Positions 1 through 5,471 of a stretch of 25,106 bases of DNA are shown piece after piece. Positions within the stretch are counted from its first letter, which is position 1. The number at the start of each line of letters is the position of its first letter. The DNA comes from Alkalihalobacillus alcalophilus ATCC 27647 = CGMCC 1.3604. GTDB lineage: Bacteria > Bacillota > Bacilli > Bacillales > Bacillaceae_D. Below the pieces are notes generated by a model. The model had not been told where the DNA came from. It saw only the letters and a list, made by a program, of their open reading frames with translations, and did not search any database. A program made the position numbers and the translations under genes. The stretch covers positions 1 to 25,106 of the forward strand of contig NZ_ALPT02000061.1 of the NCBI RefSeq assembly GCF_000292245.2, in the 5' to 3' direction.

Positions 1-306
1 TTTGAAGCGTGGCGCTTTATTTTGTTTCTTGAAGAATCGAGTATAGGAATCAGCAAGATTTTTCAGGGAGGATTGAAGGGCAATGCTATCCACTTCTTTT
101 AGCCATACGAATTCCTTTTTTAGTTGGGTTAATTCAGCCGAACAAGAAGAATATGTTAGCCCTTTGCCTGTTTCTTGGTAGGTATCGTTCCATTGCCCTA
201 AAAAGCGATTAAAGACAAAACGAGAACAACCGATTGTTTTAGCAATGAAGATTTCCTGTTCTTTGGTTGGATAAATACGGAATTTGTATGCTTTCTTGAG
301 GACCAT
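1..306 (-). CDS. tnpB: TnpB/OrfB (IS200/IS605 family) RNA-guided nuclease-type protein, N-terminal part, cut by window edge
   Basis: An open minus-strand frame of 102 codons runs from ATG at 306 off the left edge of the window. The start follows a strong GGAGGTG site with about 7 bases of spacing. The translation begins MVLKKAYKFRIYPTKEQE and continues with a Cys-Ser-Arg-Phe-Val-Phe-Asn-Arg stretch. This is the typical N-terminal region of TnpB/OrfB proteins of IS200/IS605 elements, where the protein is an RNA-guided DNA nuclease accompanying a single-strand transposon. Only the first quarter is visible, so the RuvC-like catalytic residues and zinc finger cannot be checked and intactness is unknown. 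No TnpA gene lies on this side. The bases upstream (about 307-450) hold palindromes as expected for an element end. Confidence 0.85.
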   Translation of the reverse strand, partial: MVLKKAYKFRIYPTKEQEIFIAKTIGCSRFVFNRFLGQWNDTYQETGKGLTYSSCSAELTQLKKEFVWLKEVDSIALQSSLKNLADSYTRFFKKQNKAPRFK

Positions 307-338
307 TGTTTTCACCTCCGATAGGAATGTATGTTCTT

Positions 339-344
339 ATTATA
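339..344 (-). promoter_or_regulatory. -10 box of the tnpB promoter
   Basis: Reading the minus strand there is a perfect TATAAT about 33 bases before the tnpB start. No good -35 hexamer is seen at 16-18 bases, so this is a partial promoter call. Confidence 0.4.
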
Positions 345-361
345 CCCTAACAAGAATCTCT

Positions 362-435
362 TTGGCTACCGCCAACCGCCATTCATCTCCCCCTTATCGT
401 TGGACTTCTCCCTTCACACGATTGAAGAGGGAGTC
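362..435. mobile_element. Probable end region of the IS200/IS605-type element (subterminal palindromes)
   Basis: Two palindromes lie upstream of tnpB. One is a perfect 5-bp stem TTGGC-TACC-GCCAA at 362-375. The other is a longer imperfect stem at 403-435, where GACTTCTCCCTTCA faces TGAAGAGGGAGTC across six bases. IS200/IS605 elements carry subterminal imperfect hairpins that TnpA recognises instead of terminal inverted repeats, so this is plausibly the transposon end on the tnpB 5' side. The exact cleavage site cannot be placed from this sequence. Confidence 0.5.
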
Positions 436-479
436 TTCTGTCGGGAAATGATAAAAAAGCACTTAGTTAAAAATTATTC

Positions 480-526
480 AAAAAAAGCTTAAAGACCCAT
501 AAATCATTAGGTTTTGAGCTTTTTTT
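480..526. terminator. Hairpin with A-tract and T-tract, likely bidirectional terminator
   Basis: A left arm AAAAAAAGCTTAAAGACC (480-497) faces GGTTTTGAGCTTTTTTT (510-526). It forms a GC-poor stem flanked by A and T runs. It sits between the IS end and the regulator promoter and would insulate the two. Confidence 0.6.
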
Positions 527-589
527 GTTCGATTGACAATCATTTACTTTTTTAGCGCTATTCTTATTAGGTTCTACTTACTCGCTGCC

Positions 590-623
590 GTTATTTTGTC
601 ATAGAAAAATATGACAAAATAAC
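590..623. repeat. Perfect 14-bp inverted repeat upstream of the PlcR-like gene
   Basis: GTTATTTTGTCATA (590-603) and its exact complement (610-623) flank a 6-base loop GAAAAA. There is no T-run after it, so it is not a standard intrinsic terminator. It could be a protein-binding site or a leader/antisense RNA structure. A shorter palindrome GATAGG-C-CCTATC follows at 631-643. Confidence 0.6.
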
Positions 624-670
624 TCGAATAGATAGGCCCTATCATCCATGACAGATTCGTCGAAAATATG

Positions 671-686
671 TATAGTAAATACTATA
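671..686. promoter_or_regulatory. Candidate operator palindrome for the PlcR-like regulator
   Basis: TATAGTA-AA-TACTATA is a perfect 7-2-7 palindrome about 45 bases upstream of the likely -10 box of the regulator gene. Dimeric HTH regulators of the RRNPP group bind palindromes and often autoregulate. The assignment is by position only, and the AT-richness makes chance possible. It does not match the classical PlcR box TATGNAN4TNCATA. Confidence 0.35.
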
Positions 687-728
687 ATCATTGTAAAATT
701 TCAAATAATGTTAGTGTCCCTATCATTG

Positions 729-737
729 TGGTAAAAT
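729..737 (+). promoter_or_regulatory. Extended -10 promoter of the PlcR-like gene
   Basis: TGGTAAAAT reads as an extended -10 (TGn followed by TAAAAT, one mismatch to TATAAT) about 50 bases before the gene. No clear -35 is seen. Confidence 0.4.
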
Positions 738-785
738 AATTTTAGATGACAATCATGTGCTTATTTAAGAAACTGACTAAAGAGG

Positions 786-1673
786 GTGATTTCAATTAAC
801 ATCGATACGATAGGTAAGAACATTAAGTTTTACCGCTCTCTCAAAGGCCTTACTCAATGTGAATTAGCGGAAGGAATTTGTACACAGGCGCAAATAAGTA
901 ATATTGAAGCTGGAAAATTCATCCCACTATCGACTACACTCCATTCGATTTCTAAACGTCTTGGCGTCGATATGAATCATTTTTTTCAAGCAGGTGATAA
1001 CCCGCAATATGACTATATCCAGGATTTTATTCAAGAGATTAGACGAAACACAGTCGATAGAAATTATGAAGAAGTTTACAATCTGATTTTAGCCGAAGAA
1101 GGAAAACCGTTGTTTGATAGTGCTGATATGAAACAATTTATTTTATGGCATAAAGGTGTAGCCATTGCTTATGTTTTCAAAGACTACACTCTCGCTCTCA
1201 AACTATTATTTCAAGCCCTAGAATTAACCTATAACGGAAAAGGAAGCTATTCCCAAGAGGAAATTCAAATTCTCAACTCTATTGCAGCAGTCCATGAGTT
1301 AAAAGGAGAAGTTAAACTATCCATTGATTATTATGAGCGTGCCTTACAGCAAACAAACCATATTCCAGACTTAAACCCACGAATTAAAGTTCGTCTATTA
1401 TACAATTATGCCATTGCCGAAGCTGTCTTAAAAAACTTTAAACATGCGATAGAATTAGCTGATAAAGGAAGAAAACTTTGCATTCAAAATGGGTTACTCT
1501 ACCTTTTAGGCGAATGTACGTATCATAAAGGATATTGTTTATTAGTTGAGGATCAAACAGATCAAGGAAAAGAACTAATTGAACAAGCCATCGTCCTCTT
1601 CCGATTAGAAAAGAAAGACGAGTTAGTCAATATCGCCGAACAAAAAGTAAAAGAAGTTCTTACTAAAGTATAG
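786..1673 (+). CDS. PlcR-like transcriptional regulator (HTH_3 plus TPR repeats, RRNPP family)
   Basis: The 295-residue frame has an N-terminal Xre-type helix-turn-helix at about residues 8-65 (motif LTQCELAEGICTQAQISNIE). All-helical tetratricopeptide-like repeats follow to the C-terminus. Length and layout match PlcR (285 residues), a cytosolic regulator whose TPR domain binds a re-imported peptide, better than the longer NprR. The listed start GTG 786 has no proper ribosome site. The sequence GAGGGTGAT at 782-790 would instead place an ATT codon at 795 at ideal spacing, giving a protein beginning MNIDTIGKN as PlcR-type proteins do; see findings. A terminator overlaps the stop codon. The likely partner is the small peptide gene 2106-2234 on the opposite strand. 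Which genes it controls cannot be told. Confidence 0.85.
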   Translation: MISINIDTIGKNIKFYRSLKGLTQCELAEGICTQAQISNIEAGKFIPLSTTLHSISKRLGVDMNHFFQAGDNPQYDYIQDFIQEIRRNTVDRNYEEVYNLILAEEGKPLFDSADMKQFILWHKGVAIAYVFKDYTLALKLLFQALELTYNGKGSYSQEEIQILNSIAAVHELKGEVKLSIDYYERALQQTNHIPDLNPRIKVRLLYNYAIAEAVLKNFKHAIELADKGRKLCIQNGLLYLLGECTYHKGYCLLVEDQTDQGKELIEQAIVLFRLEKKDELVNIAEQKVKEVLTKV

Positions 1674-1686
1674 TAAGAACTTTTTT
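1656..1686 (+). terminator. Intrinsic terminator of the PlcR-like gene
   Basis: A perfect 9-bp stem GTTCTTACT (1656-1664) / AGTAAGAAC (1672-1680) with a 7-base loop is followed directly by six Ts. The stop codon TAG lies inside the hairpin. Confidence 0.9.
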
Positions 1687-1723
1687 ATGTCCACTTTTAA
1701 GACTAGCTTCAATGATAGCCTGG

Positions 1724-2000
1724 ATTCGCACCTTAATTTGTACCGTTTCCTTTTTTCATTACTTATTCGTTGTTTTTCGTACTCTAATTTGGCCCGCTCT
1801 CCTTTTTCATTACCTATTCCTTCTTTTTCGCACCCTAATTTGGCCCGTTCACTGTTTTCATTACCTATCCGCCCTTTTTCGCTCCCTAATTTGGCCCACT
1901 CTCCTTTTTCATTACTTATCCGCCCTTTTTCGCACTCTAATCTCCACTATCCAACTTTTTCATTACTTATCCGCCCTTTTTCGCACTCTAATCTCCCAGA
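1724..2000 (+). repeat. 51-bp tandem repeat array A (five units)
   Basis: Units begin with TTTTCATTAC at 1753, 1804, 1855, 1906 and 1957, an exact 51-base period, preceded by a partial unit tail at 1724. Each unit has box 1 TTTTCATTACYTATYC and, about 21 bases later, box 2 TTTTTCGCACYCTAATTT. A linker follows, GGCCCGCTCTCCT-like in the first three units and diverged in the last two. The array lies between the terminator of the PlcR-like gene and a second terminator, hence between the regulator and its putative peptide gene. Because 51 is a multiple of three the forward frames stay open, which creates spurious ORFs here. Confidence 0.95.
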
Positions 2001-2036
2001 TCCAGAACCGTCCTTTCCAACAAGTCTTTACCGAAC

Positions 2037-2084
2037 AAAAAAGGCTACTCAAAAGGTTGAATAACCTTTTGAGATAGCCTTTTT
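2037..2084. terminator. Strong bidirectional intrinsic terminator
   Basis: AAAAAAGGCTACTCAAAAGGTT (split as AAAAAAGGCTA, then CTCAAAAGGTT) at 2037-2058 faces AACCTTTTGAGATAGCCTTTTTT at 2063-2084 (arms AACCTTTTGAG and ATAGCCTTTTTT), with a 4-base loop GAAT. A and T runs on both sides allow termination of plus-strand readthrough and of the minus-strand peptide gene ending at 2106. Confidence 0.85.
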
Positions 2085-2105
2085 CTCATCTGTATTTACT
2101 TATAA

Positions 2106-2234
2106 TTAATGAGCATGTGGTAAGATATTAATGACTAAGCTGTCTCCTGATAAAGCTGATGGGTCTGCTAAGACTCCAGCTCCGATTAGTACAGCACCAA
2201 TAACAAACGCTGCGATTAGTTTCTTATTTTTCAT
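2106..2234 (-). CDS. Small exported peptide, putative signalling pro-peptide for the PlcR-like regulator
   Basis: A 42-codon minus-strand gene too short for usual gene calling. ATG at 2234 follows AGAGGTGA at suitable spacing, and the stop TAA at 2108-2106 lies just before a strong terminator (2037-2084). The peptide starts MKNKKLIAAFVIGAV, three lysines followed by about 18 small or hydrophobic residues ending near GVLADP. This is a Sec-type signal. A polar tail ends in SGDSLVINILPHAH. This size and plan match pro-peptides of PlcR, NprR, Rap and Arbitrium systems (PapR 48 residues), where the C-terminal 5-10 residues become the signal. It converges on the adjacent PlcR-like gene; convergent or divergent pairs are known for Rgg/SHP. 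The pairing is inferred from proximity. It could also be an unrelated small membrane peptide. Confidence 0.65.
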   Translation of the reverse strand: MKNKKLIAAFVIGAVLIGAGVLADPSALSGDSLVINILPHAH

Positions 2235-2580
2235 CACTCACTCACCTCTCTTCTTTTCTACTAACTCTAGTATAACCATTAATTATCCCTAATGAATTTC
2301 CATTCTCAGTCGATTGCTAGGACTTATGCCTAGAAAATATGGGTATTTTTATCATTTCCTAATATATTATAAACTTACTAATAACTACATTTTTTTCTGA
2401 TTTTTTTAAAAATACTGTCTATCTTTGTAAAAACACTCAATAATTTTTCATCAACTTATCAATCATAACACTAATCGTCACATTTTGACAATATATTCAG
2501 AATATACAATCTGATAAATCATACTCTTTTAAAATATTGTACCAAATCCTCTGACCTACATAACGGATAAATCACACTCA
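2235..2580. other. AT-rich upstream region of the peptide gene
   Basis: No further gene is seen. The stretch is very AT-rich and would contain the minus-strand promoter of the peptide gene. A TATACT at minus-strand positions 2273-2268 is a weak -10 candidate without a good -35. Two palindromes are visible: CTAGG-N7-CCTAG at 2317-2333 and TATATTC-A-GAATATA at 2492-2506. Neither can be assigned to a protein. Confidence 0.4.
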
Positions 2581-2617
2581 AAAAAACACCCTTTCCTAAT
2601 CAAGTAGAAAAGAGTGT
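2579..2617 (-). terminator. Intrinsic terminator of gndA
   Basis: On the minus strand ACACTCTTTTCT pairs along its whole length (with G-U pairs) with AGGAAAGGGTGT, giving a 12-bp stem and an 8-base loop. A run of Ts follows. It starts 14 bases after the gndA stop codon. Confidence 0.9.
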
Positions 2618-2630
2618 ATTGATATTGCTT

Positions 2631-4046
2631 TTATTTTTCAAACCATTCCGTATGGAAGATTCCATCTTTATCGATACGTTGATACGTATGTGCTCCAAAA
2701 TAATCACGTTGAGCTTGTAATAGGTTAGCTGGTAAAGTCTCAGTGCGATAGCTATCATAATAAGCAAGTGCACTTGAGAATGCAGGTACCGGAATACCAG
2801 ACTGAATTGCTAATCCTAAGACCTCACGTAATGAACCTTGATAGTTTTCTACAATTTCTTTGAAGTACGGATCCAATAATAGATTCGCTAAGTCCGCCTC
2901 ATTATCATAAGCTTCCTTAATTTTTTGTAAGAACTGAGCTCTAATAATACAACCACCGCGGAAAATCATCGCGATATCGCCGTAACGTAAATTCCAATCA
3001 TTCTCTTCAGATGCTGCTTTCATTTGAGCGAAACCTTGTGCATATGAAACAATTTTACTCATATAAAGAGCTTTGCGAACCGCTTCAATAACAGTCTTCT
3101 TGTCGCCAGTAAAAGGTTTAATCTCAGGTCCAGATAATACTTTACTCGCTTTCACACGTTCTTCTTTCATTGCTGAAATAAAACGCGCGAAGACGGATTC
3201 CGTAATAACTGGTAATGGAACACCTAAATCAAGTGCTGACTTACTTGTCCATTTTCCTGTTCCTTTTTGACCAGCTGTATCTAAAATAACATCAACAAGT
3301 GGTTTACCTGTTTCCTCATCTACTTTTGTAAAAATATCAGCTGTAATTTCAATTAAGTAGCTATCTAACTCACCTTTATTCCATTCAGCAAAAACTTCAT
3401 GAAGCTCGTTCGCCTCTAAGCCTAATAAGTTCTTTAGAATAAAATAAGCTTCAGATATAAGTTGCATGTCACCATATTCAATACCATTATGTACCATTTT
3501 GACATAATGACCAGCACCGTTTGGTCCAATATAAGTCGAGCAAGCTTCGCCGTCAACTTTTGCTGAAATAGCTGTTAAGATTGGCTCTACCAATTTGTAA
3601 GCTTCCTCTTGTCCACCAGGCATAATCGAAGGTCCTTTAAGAGCTCCTTCTTCTCCACCAGAAACACCTGTCCCAATAAAGTGAAGGCCGGTTTCTTCTA
3701 ATTCTTTATTTCGACGAATCGTATCTTCATAATAAGTATTACCTCCATCGATAAGGATATCTCCTTTTTCGAGGAATGGCTTTAACGAGTCAATCGTTGC
3801 ATCTGTTGCAGCACCCGCCTTAACCATTAATAAAATTTTACGAGGAGACTCTAATGATTGCACAAATTCCTCAATCGTTTTTGCCCCTTTAAAGTTTTTA
3901 CCCTCTGCTTCATTTTTTAAAAATTCTTCTGTTTTATCAAATGAACGATTAAAAACAGATACAGAGTAGCCGCGACTCTCAATATTTAAAGCGAGATTTT
4001 TGCCCATTACAGCTAAACCAATAACACCGATTTGTTGTTTTGACAT
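2631..4046 (-). CDS. gndA: 6-phosphogluconate dehydrogenase, decarboxylating
   Basis: Oxidises 6-phosphogluconate to ribulose 5-phosphate and CO2 with reduction of NAD(P)+, the third step of the oxidative pentose phosphate pathway, in the cytoplasm. The N-terminal Rossmann motif IGVIGLAVMGKNLALN, the substrate-binding signature GVSGGEEGALKGPSIMPGG and the C-terminal HTYQRIDKDGIFHTEW are all present. At 471 residues it is full length (family about 468-470). ATG 4046 is preferred because homologues begin close to MSKQQIGVIG; an in-frame GTG at 4055 would add three residues. It is a single-gene unit: its own terminator follows and a divergent gene lies upstream. Bacillus species often have two paralogues (gndA/yqjI and gntZ); the absence of gluconate genes nearby favours the housekeeping one. 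Confidence 0.95.
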   Translation of the reverse strand: MSKQQIGVIGLAVMGKNLALNIESRGYSVSVFNRSFDKTEEFLKNEAEGKNFKGAKTIEEFVQSLESPRKILLMVKAGAATDATIDSLKPFLEKGDILIDGGNTYYEDTIRRNKELEETGLHFIGTGVSGGEEGALKGPSIMPGGQEEAYKLVEPILTAISAKVDGEACSTYIGPNGAGHYVKMVHNGIEYGDMQLISEAYFILKNLLGLEANELHEVFAEWNKGELDSYLIEITADIFTKVDEETGKPLVDVILDTAGQKGTGKWTSKSALDLGVPLPVITESVFARFISAMKEERVKASKVLSGPEIKPFTGDKKTVIEAVRKALYMSKIVSYAQGFAQMKAASEENDWNLRYGDIAMIFRGGCIIRAQFLQKIKEAYDNEADLANLLLDPYFKEIVENYQGSLREVLGLAIQSGIPVPAFSSALAYYDSYRTETLPANLLQAQRDYFGAHTYQRIDKDGIFHTEWFEK

Positions 4047-4076
4047 AACGCTCACACACCCTTTCTATCCATTAAC

Positions 4077-4122
4077 CCTTATATAAGGATCATTATCCAA
4101 CTGTTCCGTAAAGATTATACCA
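4077..4122 (-). promoter_or_regulatory. gndA promoter and adjacent palindrome
   Basis: Minus-strand TGGTATAAT (4122-4114) is an extended -10 box with a perfect TATAAT. Between it and the start lies the perfect 12-bp palindrome CCTTATATAAGG (4077-4088), a possible operator. No strong -35 is visible. Confidence 0.5.
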
Positions 4123-4280
4123 TAACAAAACAAGCTTTACTTACAATAGTCAGTTTTTATAAACGCTTACAATTATTTATTTTCCTAGTGTTTTAAATTT
4201 TTATTGAATAGAGCGTTTTCATTTAAAAAAGGAATAATTTCCTTCCAATCATGAGAAACTACTTATGCTTAAGAGTGGTT

Positions 4281-4305
4281 GTTTTCTTTTGAAAAAATAG
4301 GGAAA
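4281..4305 (+). promoter_or_regulatory. Candidate sigma-B promoter of the SDR gene
   Basis: GTTTTC (4281-4286), a 13-base spacer and GGGAAA (4300-4305) fit the sigma-B pattern GTTTAA-N12-15-GGGWAW. They lie about 43 bases before the SDR start codon. Homologous SDRs of B. subtilis (YdaD-type) belong to the general stress regulon, so context and motif agree. Confidence 0.55.
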
Positions 4306-4348
4306 TGAAAGAATTATAACGTCTATCATCATATAAGGGAGCGATTTT

Positions 4349-5224
4349 ATGAGTAAGCAAGACTTTAGTCAAGTGCAAACTTCAGGGCAACCAGGACAAA
4401 CGCAAAGGCAACCCGGGTTTGAATCTGAAATGAACCCTAAACCAATATTCGATAACCTTAATTATGTTGGAAGTAACAAACTTCAAAATAAAGTAGCCTT
4501 GATTACGGGTGGTGATAGCGGGATTGGACGAGCCGTGGCGATTGCCTATGCAAAAGAAGGGGCTTCCGTTGTAATAGTCTATCTTGATGAACATGAAGAT
4601 GCTAAGGAAACGAAAAAAATCGTTGAAGCGAAAGGAAGTAGATGTGAACTAATTAGTGGCGATGTTAGTGATGAATCTTTTTGTCATCAAGCCGTCCAAA
4701 AAACCATCGATACTTTTGGACAACTTGATATCCTTGTAAATAACGCAGCTGAACAACATTATCAAACAAAAATTGAACAAATCTCATCTAAACAACTTCA
4801 TCGAACTTTTCAAACTAACTTCTTTGCTTACTTTTATTTTATTCAGGCTTCCATGCCTCATTTAAAAAAGGGAAGTACGATCATCAATACAGCTTCCATT
4901 ACTGCCTATAAAGGAAATCCAGTGTTAATCGATTATTCGGCCACAAAAGGAGCGATTGTTTCTTTAACTCGTTCCCTTTCCGAAAGTATTGTCTCAACCG
5001 GAATTCGAGTAAATGCTGTTGCTCCTGGACCAATTTGGACACCATTAATTCCTGCCTCCTTCCCAGCCTCTGATGTTGCTAAATTTGGTGTTGATACGCC
5101 AATGGGAAGACCTGGACAACCAGCTGAACTAGCTGCCGCCTATGTTTATTTAGCCTCAGAGGATTCTTCTTATGTATCTGGGCAAGTGCTTCACATTAAT
5201 GGTGGAACAATCGTTAACAGCTGA
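4349..5224 (+). CDS. Short-chain dehydrogenase/reductase, general-stress type (YdaD/YhdF/YhxC-like)
   Basis: A 291-residue NAD(P)-dependent oxidoreductase of the classical SDR fold. The cofactor motif TGGDSGIG is at residues 53-60, NNAA at 131-134, and the catalytic Ser183, Tyr196 and Lys200 (YSATK) are all present, so it should be active. A 40-residue N-terminal extension rich in Gln, Pro and Gly (QTSGQPGQTQRQPG) precedes the Rossmann fold. This is typical of the YdaD/YhdF/YhxC group, which is about 285-290 residues long. The substrate is unknown. The start has a GGGAGCG ribosome site. A sigma-B-like promoter suggests stress induction. The stop codon TGA is the first part of the 117-bp repeat element that follows. 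Confidence 0.9.
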   Translation: MSKQDFSQVQTSGQPGQTQRQPGFESEMNPKPIFDNLNYVGSNKLQNKVALITGGDSGIGRAVAIAYAKEGASVVIVYLDEHEDAKETKKIVEAKGSRCELISGDVSDESFCHQAVQKTIDTFGQLDILVNNAAEQHYQTKIEQISSKQLHRTFQTNFFAYFYFIQASMPHLKKGSTIINTASITAYKGNPVLIDYSATKGAIVSLTRSLSESIVSTGIRVNAVAPGPIWTPLIPASFPASDVAKFGVDTPMGRPGQPAELAAAYVYLASEDSSYVSGQVLHINGGTIVNS

Positions 5225-5339
5225 TTAAAAAGCGCAGTCCGTTTGCTCAGAAGCGAGAAAAAATAAGAACAGCTGATGAAGACGCTCTTTGTCTTCATTC
5301 AGATGAGCGATTTTTCTCGAGCTTCTAACGGACGCAGCC
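5223..5339 (+). repeat. 117-bp stem-loop element, copy 1
   Basis: The element runs from GATTAAAAAGCGCAGTCC to GGACGCAGCC. Outer arms GCGCAGTCCGTT...AGAAGCGAGAAAAA (5232-5262) and TTTTTCTCGAGCTTCTAACG then GACGC (5311-5335) are largely complementary. Inside them is a second stem CTGATGAAGAC (5273-5283) / GTCTTCATTCAG (5291-5302). It overlaps the stop codon of the SDR gene and lies in the convergent gap to hemAT. Confidence 0.85.
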
Positions 5340-5344
5340 AGATT

Positions 5345-5460
5345 GATTAAAAAGCGCAGTCCGTTGCCCAGAAGCGAGAAAAAATACAGGGCTGACTAGA
5401 AAGTCGCTTTTTGACTTGATAGGCAGACCGATTTTTCTCGAGCTTCTAATGGACGCAGCC
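5345..5460 (+). repeat. 116-bp stem-loop element, copy 2
   Basis: A direct repeat of the preceding element, offset by 122 bases, with the same outer arms (GATTAAAAAGCGCAGTCC start, GGACGCAGCC end). The inner stem has a different sequence (CTGACTAGAAAGTC, 5392-5405, against GACTTGATAGGCAG, 5413-5426) but still mostly pairs. The structure is kept while the sequence changes. The region between SDR and hemAT has no T-run terminator, so these hairpins may serve as transcript ends. Confidence 0.85.
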
Positions 5461-5471
5461 AAATTGATTAT

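Noticed and set aside
1687..2077. Two overlapping plus-strand ORFs of 121-125 codons with 17-residue repeats
   Set aside because: They are by-products of the 51-bp repeat array: the period is divisible by three and all forward frames lack stops. Neither has a ribosome site, and the protein repeats differ completely between frames.
4382..4594. Minus-strand ORF inside the SDR gene, with other antisense ORFs inside hemAT, copA, uppP, the exchanger and the propeller gene
   Set aside because: These are shadow frames of well-supported genes without their own ribosome sites or recognisable domains.
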